Assembly: GCA_020466095.1 (NCBI GenBank)
Contig: CM035808.1
Location: 40,370,999 to 40,434,998 of the forward strand
Direction of reading: 5' to 3'
Origin: Chlorops oryzae
Taxonomy: Eukaryota; Arthropoda; Insecta; Diptera; Chloropidae
Length of the DNA stretch: 64,000 nucleotides
Each line of letters opens with the position of its first letter. The first letter of the stretch is position 1. Position numbers and translations under genes: made by a program. This document shows positions 24,110 to 31,611 of the stretch, one piece after another. The notes beneath the pieces were generated by a model that was not told the DNA's origin, did no database searches, and saw only the letters and a list, made by a program, of their open reading frames with translations.

Positions 24110-27100
24110 ATATATAGATATATATACGATTTGTGATTTAATGTTGCTACTCTTTGGTCATGACCTTTATATTCTAATTAACAGGATTTGGAACCCCAGT
24201 CCACTCGTTCTTCTTTATGCCAAATAAAAGAAAAAAAAAAGAAAAAAAAATTTAAATAAAAATAAAATTTCTATATTATATTAAATATATAAATTTTTAA
24301 ATACTTACGTAATTCTCACAAAAGAAGGAAAGTGGTGTAATCGTATACATACCGTCTTTTGTTGATTTTTTTTTGCAGTGGCCATGGTTCCCAAGGCCTG
24401 TTGAGTAGAATATAATTCCTAATTTTATATATCATTATATATGTATACTTACCAGCGTCTAAGAACAAATGTGTTAATTTGTTAGTGCTATTCCTTTTGA
24501 ACTACCCAACTCATGTAAATTCAGTCGATGCAATTTTCTCTACTTCTTTTGCCTCGCGGTAAATTTTTTTATTATGTTATTTTCAACTAAAGCGAAACTA
24601 CTTTCTAGCTAATAATTTCTCTTCATAAAAAAATGTGCCTTTAAATAAAAAAAAAACATAATGTAATTTGAAATTTAAAATCATGCGTGTCACTTTGAAG
24701 GATTCCAACGTCACCTGGAATCAAGGAAGGGAGGGTACAGTCAAGCAGACCAAAAAATCCTATTGCTGCTTGAAAAGTTAGGGTCAGCCTACAAATTTAT
24801 TCCTGCGATTCTCCACGGAATTTTCTCATATATATTTCTTTTTCTGTGATCTACTAAACTCTGTCCGTGTGCAAAATAAATTTTTTCTGTGATGGACGCC
24901 ATAGTAAGCGTGTAAGGAATTATGTAATAAGAACCTCCCCGAGACTGAAGCGGCCGGCCGCGCACGGAAGCGTAATTCCTTAAGAGCTCGCGCAGAACTA
25001 TTTTTAGCCCCTGAAACTATGCTAGACACGTGCCCGTAACACATTAAATCAATTGAATTTTTTTTCTGACATTGATTAGTTTGATAATTTATTGGGCTGT
25101 CATATAAGAAGTCTGGTTTAATAAGTAGAGTTATTTTGCTCCTAATTGTAGGCGACTATCATCAATATCAATCAGTGAAACACGTAAACAAAGTTGCAAG
25201 TTTTTGCCCGAAATCAGTAGAAAAACCAAAAATTACCCTTTAAATATGCTTTAAAATTTGCAATCTTTAGGGGAGTTTCTAGGGGACCAGATTTTTGTTA
25301 TAAGAAGATTTCAAAATCAAATTTGAGATGATTTTGGCCTTATTTTGAGACATTCATGGGATATATCCCCTTAAATAATGGCAAAATTGGTTCTCATTGC
25401 GGAGGGGCTTACCTACATTTTACGCCCGAGAACACATGGCGATGAAAATTTAAGGAAAAACTTTAGGTTCAATTAACAAAGCTACGATTTCTTAAACCAT
25501 TCAGTTGGTGACTATCAGATTTTTATTTATTTTTTTTAAAATCAGATTTCTTTCTTGGAATATGTTGAAAAAAGTGGTATTCAAATAGCCTCGTCTTATA
25601 AGTATGTGAATATAAAATGTCCTTTGAGGGGGAATTGCAGAAAAATTCATTAAAAATAGTAAAAATAATTGATCGTTCAATATATCAAATCTTATTATTT
25701 TATAATTTCATTTAGAATATATATTGATAGATTGAACTATCCAAGAGCCATTACTTTACTAACGACTCCTTTAACACTCCATATTCATTTTATATACCTA
25801 CTTTATTCCATCAATAAAAGCCTTAAAGATCAACATGATCCCTTTGAATTTTGATTATTATTCACTTATTCAAATTAATTTAATTTTCAGAAAGCTAATC
25901 ACATCCTAGCAAGCAATCCTTAAAATACTTTACGACTGTTGCTTTCGCCACCCTCATTTATCAAAAAAAAAAAAAATTTAAAATAAAAATTTAGAAAAAA
26001 TAAATAAATAAAATGAAACATAAAGCATGTAAAAATCATTTCTACGATTCAATTTCCTGATGGTGTTTATTTTACGATTCGAAAGGATGTGCGGAAATTT
26101 AAGTGTTTTCCCCTTTTTGCTTTTATGTTTTTTTTTATTTTTATTTAAAAAAATTTTTATTTTGTCTTGGAAACTTTCGATTTTGTGACTTGTGCCCCGA
26201 AAGTGCTTTGAAAAGTACTCAGGGGCAAAATGTTGAAGCCATTCAAATTTCTTGAAGCTTCTTAATTCCTTTCTCTTCGTCTTCTTATTACAATTGAAAT
26301 TTTCTTAAGTGCCTTGAGGCGTACATTCTTGAGAAATGTTTTTGTATTCTGAAATGAAATAAAAATAAAAATAAAAACACAAATACACGAAAAACACCGA
26401 AAGAAAGAATCGTTACTCTTTACATTTTACGGCATTGAAAACATGTTTTAAACATGTTCGCGCAGGTATAACAAAATGTGTATAAAATTGTTGATTTATA
26501 GACGTAATATTTTATTTACATACGTCATTACTGAGCCGGAGGTGAATTTCAACCCCTTTTTTTTGGTTGGCCGGGGATGGGGTCTCTTCAGAGTGGAAAA
26601 TGGAATTTTCTTTGTAATTTAATACTTGATGCTCAAGCGTAGGATTTATTTAAATGTTTTTTACCGTCGCATATAGCCAGAAATCAGATCCCCGACACTT
26701 AAAAGAAAAAAAAGTGAAAGGAATGCACTTGAGATCTCATTTTCCTAGCCTTTAATGCGTGAAATGTCTTTTTAAATGTGTCTTGGAATATTTGTTCGTT
26801 TTCTTCAGTCTTTGTCTTGTCTTGTTTTGTCTTGTCTACTCGGCCCTTGCATGAAAAACTCATTATCGCTTTAAATTTTGTAAGGATGCATGTTAAAGCA
26901 TTCTTGATTGTAAAATGCAATTACAGACAATCCTTCTATATGGGCATTTGCTGAGTATGGTTTTTTATCGCGTCCGTATACATCTGACTGAATTTCGGAT
27001 CTGCATAGAATTTTTAATAAGTACAATATTCCACAAATGCAAGTGTCGCGTAAGTGTCGCGTCAGTGTGGAAATGCTCATGGTTAATTGATTGATTATAT

Positions 27101-30100
27101 AGGTAGCTATTTATTTTAATTTTTGTTTGTGAATTTATTGAATTAATTTTATATTATTATTTATTCAAAAATTTAAAAATATCGAATTATTATTACAAGT
27201 ATTACGTGCAAAGAAATAAGGAGAAGAAAGCACTAGACGTAACAATACCTTAGTCCTTAGCCCAATACCTAGTGTTGAGTTGAGCCCATCGCTTAACCCC
27301 TCCTAGATTGGCGTCCAAGTACAAGTTTAGTTTTCTTTGCCACTCACTGTTGCCAGTTTATGGGAATCTCTTCGAAATTAAATGACATTTATGATCTTTA
27401 GTGGAGTCTTAGGGCAGAAAAGTGGCCAGGGAAAATTTCTATGCGACCTTATGGGACCAAGTTTTCGTTTTTAGAATATTTCAAAACTAAATTTTAGATA
27501 GCTTTGGCCTGGTGTTGAGGCATTCAATGTAATATTCCCCAAAAAAACTGGCAGCAGTGTTACTGCCACTTAAAATGACTCAACTATTGGTTCTAATTAT
27601 CGGCAAGTCTTGGACCTATCATTATCATTATTGATCCTTATAGGTCAAAGTTAAGGCAATAGTGCTATTCTCTTCTGATGGCAACTTTTTATACGACTTT
27701 AAGACTGTTTTCTGTCTGTGAATCTTTCTTAAACCACATCCCAATGAGTAATCATCGTATCTTTTAATAAGATATTTCTCACATTAAAATTAACCAAAAT
27801 AAATTGGCCCCCTTATTGAGGTTCGGTTGTATTTATAAAAAGAGCATTCACAGTCTCTAACATATAAAATATCTTTCATACATATTCTAGTAGTAAATTT
27901 GCATATATAGTAGTTTTCATTGCCGAGCTTACAAATTCGGATCAAATTAGTTTGTTATGCGGCGATGGCTCTCTTGCGTTAGAGTGCAAACACATCCTGA
28001 CGAGAGGGCGTGCTTGAATTCTTGTCAAATGTTATACTTAATTTGTAGTAATTAATTGGGAAGTAATTAGATCTAAACATAAAACGAATAAGTTAGATCA
28101 ATTAGATTCAATTCCTCTTTTAAAGAGAGTGTTTTTTTTTGCTGGTTGAATTACTTAGTGTCTAGAGAATGCTTTCATTTAATAGAGAAGGAAATGAATT
28201 GATATTTAATACTGGACCTAAAAGTATGCATATGTATAAAAAATAAATTTATAAAATTTTAAGCCCTAAGCAACGGAGCTTCAGTGTGGCTTTAACCCTT
28301 ATGTGAGTAGCAAGGTACCTGGGTAGCTTTTCCGTTTTCAAATATAAATTTTTTTTTGTATTAGGAAGGGGTTTATAAAATTAAAAGTCTGGGCGAAAAT
28401 ATTGTGTTATATTTTGTGCATATTAATCAAAAATTCTTTGTTTAAGGTGCCCGGGTAACATGGCACTCTATTGAAAGTGTTGTTTTTTGTCACTCATAAG
28501 GGTCCGCACATTACCTAACAGCCTTGATAATATTTTGTTTCAATGGATGTACAATAGGGTGTCCCAAAAAATTTTTCGAACTTCATAGTCGAACGTAAGG
28601 ATTCCGAATGCTTATGGGTCAAAGTATTTTTGAGCATTTTTTCATATTTTTCGTAAAAGGTTTAGAGGTTGCACTAAGCGGATTTTCCTCAAAAGCCCCC
28701 GCTTTTCCAAATTTTTGGTGATAGCTTTCTTATTAGCAATGTTTTTCATAATTTTTAGGCACTAGTCGGTGGAAAAGTATCCAATCTTTGTTCTCACTTA
28801 CATAAACTGCAAAATATACTAATTTTATAGGCTATTACGGCGCCTTTAATAGCTTTAATTTTATATGAATATGATGCTTTAATTTTATATGAATATGATG
28901 CAATTTCAAAGAATACGAATTCCTTTGTAATTTGCTAAAGAAAATGAGGATTTTACTCTTATAGTTCCAAAGCTATGTCCCAATATAATTTCGAAAACAT
29001 TATAACAAAAACACGTTGCATATTTCCAGGCGTACATTTGAAAAATTCATTGCTTATATTATATATAGAAAAGGCATCACTCATACGGCATGTAGGACGA
29101 GCGCGCGCATTAACGAATATGCAATTAATGCCCTACATGCCGTATGAGTGATGCTATTTCGGAAAGCACCGCATACGCAAGTTTACCGCAGCATATCAAT
29201 ACTGAGAGCATCTATGTGCACTTGCTATATTTTGAATATCATACAGTTCCGCCATCAGATTTCAATTTTTTTCTTTTTTTAATGAAAGTAAATGCAATGG
29301 GGTATATTTTAAAAATGATTATAGAGCTGCGGAAAACTGGGAATACACTGAAAACAATAGCTAAAACTTTCATTTTAGTTTTGTGAAAAAAATTTTCTCA
29401 CTATAAAAATTAAAAGTTTTTTTTCGCTTCCTAGTTTTATTATCTAACACAATCTTTTTAGATCATTCTTCTGTCTCAATTGGGTGTTGAGATATGCAAT
29501 TTTGAAAAAAGGCTTACGAAAAAAGTATTTTCAAGGATATTTCAAGGACTATTCAAAATAAATATCTAATAATCTAATAAGTGGTTTCCGCCGTGTTTTT
29601 AAATGGTACCTATCGAAAAATCAACAAAATTTAAAAATTATTTTCATGATCCTTCAGTCGGCCAGGCCCTTTTAAAAAAATGTTTGACCAGGTAAAAATT
29701 TCATTTTTTCTGTAATAATTTGTAGCATGCTTATAGGCATAATTAAGATGGACATTTTTTTGAATAAGCGCAAAAATTCAGTTTTGACCTATGGTTCCCT
29801 GAACATTCCTTCTCTAAAAAAATCGTAGAATATTATTTTACTAATGGTAATTTTTTTTGGTTTTTGTCGAACAAAACGATCAACCCTAATGTAGGTACAT
29901 ATATACAAGAATAAACATATTTGTCGCTAAAGAAAATTTTTTTCATACTTGGGTGCTCTTTTATTTTTTAGACATTTCTTATTGTCCTATTTATCACTGA
30001 TGAAAGCCTTCAAGCTTTAGTCTCAAAGTCAAACCGAATCAAAATTTGAAAGAAAATTAAAAAGTTTCTGTTCGCGAGTCCTTACTTTAAAATAAGACCT

Positions 30101-30774
30101 TTTATTAAGGCATTTTAAATGGTTGTTAAAGAGTAAAGATGCTTCAATCCTGTACCTGATACACACTTTGACAAAAATGTAGACAATCGAAATTGAGGAG
30201 GCGTTAGGAAATTTTAAAATTAAAAGACAAAAAAAAGCTCCAATTTCACTTGAGGTGGAATTCCTTTGTTCTTTTGAGTGGTTAGAAAATATAATTCAAG
30301 CTGCTCTCCCAGTAGATGTACTTATCTGCGATGTTTATGAAAACTTAAAAAGCTTACATTTTCATTCTCGTTTCTGTTGGATTAATGAAAATGAGAGAAA
30401 AACTTACCTAAAATAACCAAAGCATTGCCAAGCAATCCGGCCAGACCAATAAAACCAAAAAACGCTGGCACTATCATCGATACAATGCGCTCCAGTGGCC
30501 AATTATCGCCGTCTAATATTTCCAAGTCCATTTCAAGTAGATTATCAGGCGGTAAGCTGAAACCATGGTCTACCGTTACATTCTCAAAGCCAGTGCCAGC
30601 GCTAGTGTTAGTCCCTGTGCCACAATGGATTTTATCTGATCCTAGACCGCAATGCGATGTACTGGTGTTCGCTTCGAAGGCTGTTGCCGTTAGTGAGGAG
30701 GACAATGCCGCTAATAGAGTTGCCACCGCAGCAGTGCTTATGCCAATCTCAAGCCTCTGTATTAAGTTTCTCAT
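5311..30774 (-). CDS. AstA-R1: Allatostatin-A receptor gene (GPCR), TM1-TM6 part, six exons
   Basis: Rhodopsin-class neuropeptide receptor of the galanin/allatostatin-A group, expected in the plasma membrane, where it binds allatostatin-A (FGL-amide) peptides and signals through G proteins. Coding exons are 30774-30408, 11220-11018, 10769-10687, 10471-10321, 6149-6031 and 5386-5311. Their lengths (367, 203, 83, 151, 119, 76) sum to 999 nt, so 333 codons in unbroken phase, with GT/AG at every intron. Landmarks in the predicted protein are: signal-like N-terminus 1-33; GN in TM1 (N117); LAxxD in TM2 (D145); conserved Cys172; DRF instead of DRY at 196-198; W224 and P233 in TM4; ECL2 Cys253; P279 in TM5; FAICWLP in TM6. 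The TM6-proximal KGKRRVTRMVVVVV stretch and LVLMSFDRFLAVVHP match my memory of Drosophila DAR-1 better than DAR-2. TM7 and the tail are missing, probably beyond the left edge. Family assignment is very firm; the paralog call is from memory. Confidence 0.9.
5387..6030 (-). other. Intron 5 of AstA-R1
   Basis: Contains simple repeats only: GA-rich 5504-5533, TA repeats near 5541-5560 and 5794-5812. No other feature seen. Confidence 0.85.
6031..6149 (-). CDS. AstA-R1: AstA-R1 coding exon 5: TM5 and start of ICL3
   Basis: Codons 269-307 plus two bases of Arg308. The acceptor is CTACTTTTAG and the donor GTGAGT. It encodes SFFLSSYVAPLTLISFLY (TM5, P279) and ARLWKSAPG, then CKPSAES, a hydrophilic ICL3 rich in basic and Ser residues. 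It is separated from exon 4 by a 4.17-kb intron. Confidence 0.9.
9104..9172. repeat. Short hairpin with R1-like sequence
   Basis: ACCTTAAAGTATGCAA faces TATACTTTAAGGT. The arm sequence resembles the ends of repeat family R1 (AAAGTATGCAT), so it may be a deleted copy. Confidence 0.55.
9207..9597. mobile_element. Repeat family R1, copy 1 (MITE-like)
   Basis: Ends are inverted repeats of about 50 bp: left TTAGGGCAATAGAAAA with AAAAGTATGCAT, right ATGCATATCCTTAGGTGC with TTTTCTGTTGCC. The interior shares GTTCATTCTTGTAG and AAAGCCTTTATTAAGC with the copies at 42.9 and 50.4 kb. A poly-A run lies at 9358-9374. Non-coding. Confidence 0.75.
10321..10471 (-). CDS. AstA-R1: AstA-R1 coding exon 4: TM4 and ECL2
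   Basis: One base completing Leu218, then codons 219-268. It encodes TWVLILTTAIP (TM4, W224, P233), then ECL2 with Cys253, the partner of Cys172, and a sequon NYT at 249. The acceptor is AATAATAG and the donor follows a complete Gln codon (CAG then GTTGGT). The GTTGGT donor is weaker than the others. Confidence 0.87.
10687..10769 (-). CDS. AstA-R1: AstA-R1 coding exon 3: end of TM3, DRF motif, ICL2
   Basis: Codons 191-217 plus two bases of codon 218. The acceptor is TTATCCAG, and the donor GTAAGT at 10686. It encodes VLMSFDRFLAVVHPVSSM; the canonical DRY box is DRF, which is also how I remember the Drosophila receptors of this group. Only 83 bp long. It is bounded by short introns of 248 bp (10770-11017) and 215 bp (10472-10686). 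Confidence 0.9.
10968..11010. repeat. TA/TG microsatellite in intron 2
   Basis: A (TA)n block is followed by (TG)n, immediately 3' (in gene sense) of the exon 2 donor. Confidence 0.9.
11018..11220 (-). CDS. AstA-R1: AstA-R1 coding exon 2: ICL1, TM2, ECL1, TM3
   Basis: Codons 123 (split) to 190. The acceptor is TTTTCAG at 11221 and the donor GTGAGT at 11017. It encodes NQQMRSTTNLL at the start of TM2, the LAISD sodium-site motif (D145), FTATDY in ECL1, and WCKF with the TM3 disulfide cysteine C172. TM3 continues VTCHCSVYTL into exon 3. Very high similarity to the fly AstA receptors as remembered. An adjacent TA/TG microsatellite (10968-11008) sits just inside the donor-side intron. Confidence 0.9.
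11540..12035. repeat. Repeat family R2, copy 1
   Basis: Clearly related along its length to 51574-52045 and more distantly to 28553-29030. Shared landmarks are TTTTTTCAGATTT then GGAAAAG, CGAGATATT, TTTATATGAAAATG and ATTATAACAAAAATGCGTTGCAT at the right end. DINE element B begins directly after it. No coding capacity seen; superfamily unknown. Confidence 0.65.
12044..12810 (+). mobile_element. DINE/Helentron-type element B
   Basis: Same architecture as element A: TATACCCAGCG start, short TCCG repeat (12169-12188), about two 127-bp-type units, ACGCTGGGTA, a hairpin AAGTCGG...GACTT with one mismatch, and end TTCTTACTTGTT. The frames here are not genes. Confidence 0.85.
12873..13057. mobile_element. 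pogo/Tc1-type MITE with TA duplication
   Basis: 185 bp. Left end CAGTCGAACTTCCGTATA, right end (reversed) CAGTCAAACTTCCTTATA, flanked on both sides by TA (12871-12872, 13058-13059). The terminal inverted repeats are about 25 bp with a few mismatches. A second pair of internal copies of the CTATATAATGAAGT type motif is present. Typical of the Tc1/mariner-pogo superfamily; non-coding. Confidence 0.85.
13265..13395. repeat. Repeat family R1, deleted copy
   Basis: The right part (GCATACCTCTAGGTGTT ... TTTTACCCCAATAATAA) matches the right end of the other R1 copies; the left part keeps GTATGCATATAAAT. The middle is missing. Confidence 0.5.
13508..13979 (+). repeat. 11-bp minisatellite, about 43 units
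   Basis: Unit ACTCATTTCGG with variants (ACTCATTTTGA, ACTTATTTCGG, ACTCATCGCGG). As 11 is not a multiple of 3, each plus-strand frame cycles through the same 11-residue peptide THFGLISDSFR, which explains the long open frames at 13768-13983. TTTTGA variants introduce TGA stops in one register. It lies in intron 1. No evidence that it is translated. Confidence 0.95.
13980..15170. other. Intron 1 sequence without recognised feature
   Basis: AT-rich, with short open frames that lack domains. Nothing else seen. The last four bases, CATT, are the left target duplication of the LTR element. Confidence 0.6.
15171..17306 (+). repeat. 5' LTR (right edge estimated, sequence suspect)
   Basis: 15171-15895 matches 22906-23640 almost base for base. 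Beyond 15895 it no longer follows the 3' LTR linearly: short words from two 3' LTR stretches about 0.6 kb apart alternate, padded with long A and doubled-base runs. The right edge is estimated from the 2136-bp length of the 3' LTR; no primer-binding site could be picked out. Confidence 0.6.
17740..18100 (+). repeat. Degraded copy of the dual tRNA-like module
   Basis: 17946-18100 resembles 34935-35076 (CTTGAGCAACCA, CACTCAAGT, TAATGGTTAAGAC, GGTTCGAGGCTCGGCCGAGG). A weaker trace of the first module is near 17750-17790. It is scrambled like its surroundings. It lies between the estimated LTR end and gag. Confidence 0.5.
18299..18595 (+). pseudogene. LTR element: possible start of gag
   Basis: 98-codon frame ending just after the start of the main gag frame, overlapping it by 20 bp in another register. 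The C-terminal half (SLFENFENRIGHMVEQSIE) is amphipathic and plausible for gag; the N-terminal part falls in the low-quality stretch and cannot be trusted. Confidence 0.5.
18576..19247 (+). pseudogene. LTR element gag, capsid-like region
   Basis: 223 codons. IASWDIKFDGSPKLSVDNFI, EARDWYWRFRR and the following helices match the retrotransposon gag (capsid) domain of Ty3/gypsy elements. It stops at a frame break within AKRTSVK, where the next frame (overlapping from 19189) takes over. It would assemble the virus-like particle core. Confidence 0.85.
19189..19611 (+). pseudogene. LTR element gag, zinc-knuckle (nucleocapsid) region
   Basis: Frame of 140 codons, meaningful from about 19235. The first knuckle CWNCRLEGHRYQDC has intact CCHC spacing. 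The second, CYGCGIPGIYKPNC, has Ile where the His is expected, so it is probably not a zinc ligand set. Nucleic-acid binding of the packaged RNA is the family role. Confidence 0.85.
19686..20190 (+). pseudogene. LTR element protease region, frameshifted
   Basis: The frame at 19686-19868 leads to a stop just before LLDSGAEVSCIG (about 19894-19929), the aspartic protease active-site motif (DSGA). Downstream, ELPVIFKDK and HKLILGVDFW (the flap and ILG motifs) are in different frames, so at least two further breaks are present. It would process Gag-Pol. Confidence 0.78.
20272..21015 (+). pseudogene. LTR element reverse transcriptase
   Basis: The 247-codon frame covers most of the RT fingers, palm and thumb. 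Catalytic residues are visible: LDLRRAF (D109) and YLDD (172-175, with both Asp). The VPFGLCNAPQALCRLMD and KKSKFCICEVKYLGYIV blocks are typical of Ty3/gypsy RT. The true domain starts upstream (about 20170, another frame), and the frame breaks at 21015 where LRRFLGMAGWYRRFV continues in another register. Confidence 0.93.
21016..22185 (+). pseudogene. LTR element RNase H and N-terminal half of integrase
   Basis: RT connection at 21012-21120, then a frame from 21151 with RNase H: CDASKLGIGAVLAQ (D26), SVTELECLAV (E68), TDHASLKWLM (D93). Next comes the integrase HHCC zinc domain (HEPPNRSHCG ... CDVCQKTK, about 21826-21960) and the first catalytic Asp in YVDFLGPYP (about 22030). The frame is lost at about 22130-22185. 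Confidence 0.92.
22151..22699 (+). pseudogene. LTR element integrase, C-terminal half
   Basis: 182 codons. MSDNGKQF gives the second catalytic Asp and NASERLNRSI the Glu of the DDE triad. The end (GDYVLS) runs out of frame near 22680. Confidence 0.9.
22665..22856 (+). pseudogene. LTR element integrase tail
   Basis: The last in-frame part (ATKSFNSKLAPKFVKSKVIG, then YKLQDEGSKRVETYHQKDIK) resembles the GPY/F-like C-terminal region of gypsy integrases. Stop at 22854-22856, 50 bp before the 3' LTR. No env follows. Confidence 0.8.
22906..25041 (+). repeat. 3' LTR
   Basis: 2136 bp, TG...CA ends, followed by the CATT duplication. A-rich, with many poly-A runs (longest about 24065-24107). It carries GCGGCCGGCCGCGC at 24950-24963, an unusually GC-rich patch. 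The short frames on both strands are not genes. Confidence 0.88.
25046..28552. other. Intron 1, AT-rich, mostly featureless
   Basis: Two diverged copies of one repeat are at about 25255-25400 and 27415-27620, sharing TTTCTA, GGGACCA, GATTTCAAAA or TATTTCAAAACTAAATTT, and TTTTGGCCT or TTTGGCCT. A short R1-like piece lies at 28200-28270. Otherwise nothing recognised. Confidence 0.5.
28553..29030. repeat. Repeat family R2, copy 2 (diverged)
   Basis: Starts near AATAGGGTGTCCCAAAA and ends with ATTATAACAAAAACACG then TTGCATATTTCCAGG, matching the right ends of copies at 12.0 and 52.0 kb. The middle contains a 21-23 bp tandem duplication at 28857-28900 (TTTAATTTTATATGAATATGATG). Confidence 0.55.
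29074..29154. repeat. Imperfect hairpin with 23-bp perfect arms
   Basis: Arms 29074-29096 and 29132-29154 (GCATCACTCATACGGCATGT type) are exact. An inner pair GCATTAA/TTAATGC extends the stem past a one-sided bulge containing GCGCGCGC. It could be a small MITE core or a miRNA-type precursor; nothing decides between them. Confidence 0.85.
30408..30774 (-). CDS. AstA-R1: AstA-R1 coding exon 1: N-terminus and TM1
   Basis: Codons 1-122 plus one base. The ATG at 30774-30772 is preceded in frame by TAA eight codons upstream (GCA TAA CAA), so it is the first possible start of this frame. Residues 12-33 are hydrophobic and Ala/Ser/Leu rich, suggesting a cleavable signal peptide. The ectodomain carries three N-glycosylation sequons (NTS at 36 and 56, NVT at 65) and two Cys (42, 51). 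TM1 runs from about 97 to 125 with the GN motif at 116-117. The exon ends TTA G before GTAAGT (30407-30402); the split Val codon is completed in exon 2. The plus-strand reading frames over this exon are shadows. Confidence 0.88.
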
Positions 30775-30939
30775 ATTTGTGGCTTTTCTTTGTTATGCGG
30801 TTGTGGTGGTTCCAATTATTGCTCTTTCACCCCTTCTTTTTGTTTTTTACTCAATTTATGATTGCTTTAATGCTTTCTGTTAGTTCAACTTTTCGCTTCA
30901 GGTCGGCATATTGCTTTTCTTCTTCTTTCTTTTGAAATC
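30775..30939 (-). other. Probable 5'UTR part of AstA-R1 exon 1 with 3' splice site
   Basis: Immediately upstream of the start codon (minus strand). A good acceptor, ATTATTTGCAG, has its AG at 30941-30940, preceded by AT-rich DNA, so exon 1 likely begins at 30939. If so, the gene has at least one non-coding exon and its promoter further right, possibly tens of kb away. This is inferred from splice-site quality and the in-frame stop only; a promoter near here is the alternative. Confidence 0.45.
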
Positions 30940-31285
30940 CTGCAAATAATTTTAGGAAGGGTTCAGTACTGTTTTCAGATGGAATAAGTTTAAAGAAAAT
31001 AATAGTAAATCATCTGGCTTTTCTCTTGAATATTTTGAAAATTACGGATTAAGTGAGATGTGAAAGTGTACATATTTCTCTTGAATTCGGAAAAATTATT
31101 CGGCCTTACCAGTCGGAAGCGGTTCTATCGATTGTAGTGTTGCAAGTTTAGCGTTTGAAAAGCTATTTATTTCGGCTCCGGCAACACTGATCAATTGCAA
31201 GGAGTATAAATTTTAGTGCAAAAAAACAAAAAAAAAATTATATATTTCCGTCATTGGGTCACCAACTGAGATTTTGGGACATTAA

Positions 31286-31607
31286 CCCTTTCGCTTTTTT
31301 CACTGGGAAAAACGTCCCAAAAACCTACAAAGGCTTCTCATTAAGTTAACTATGTCATTCATACGAGAGAAGTGTATTGTGTACTGTCGGAATGTAAGAA
31401 ATAACGAAAAGAATTTGTCCGTCGAAGTCATCATTTGCGGACACTAGAGACAGTCGAGGAAATATGGGGGTTTTCTGAGATTTTATGGGCCAGAAATGGA
31501 GAACGATTTCAGTATTTCTAAATATTTAATTTAATATTTAAGAACTATGTAAAATTTCTCCTGATAATGTACATAATTAATCAAAAACAAACTCCGGCGT
31601 GGAAGGG
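31286..31607. mobile_element. TTAA-flanked MITE (piggyBac-like), 322 bp
   Basis: Flanked by TTAA at 31282-31285 and 31608-31611. Ends CCCTTTCGC and, reversed, CCCTTCCACGCC. The TTAA target and CCCTT ends are piggyBac traits, but the inverted repeat is only 5-8 bp, so this is moderate evidence. Non-coding. Confidence 0.5.
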
Positions 31608-31611
31608 TTAA

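Larger units (their letters stand above)
15171..25041 (+). mobile_element. Ty3/gypsy-type LTR retrotransposon, frameshifted
   Basis: About 9.9 kb, inserted in intron 1 antisense to AstA-R1. Both LTRs start TGTAGTGGAAGTCG; the right LTR ends GTAACA and the flanks CATT (15167-15170 and 25042-25045) are the target duplication. Order inside is gag, protease, reverse transcriptase, RNase H, integrase, the Ty3/gypsy order. No env-like frame follows integrase. Long LTRs (about 2.1 kb), a 4-bp duplication and a double zinc-knuckle gag suggest the Osvaldo/Ulysses group, known from flies; that subgroup call is from memory. At least six frame breaks make this copy non-autonomous as written, though many lie in a region of doubtful base quality. 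Confidence 0.9.

Noticed and set aside
30425..30883. 152-codon plus-strand frame opposite AstA-R1 exon 1
   Set aside because: Shadow of the receptor exon; no domain and no support of its own.
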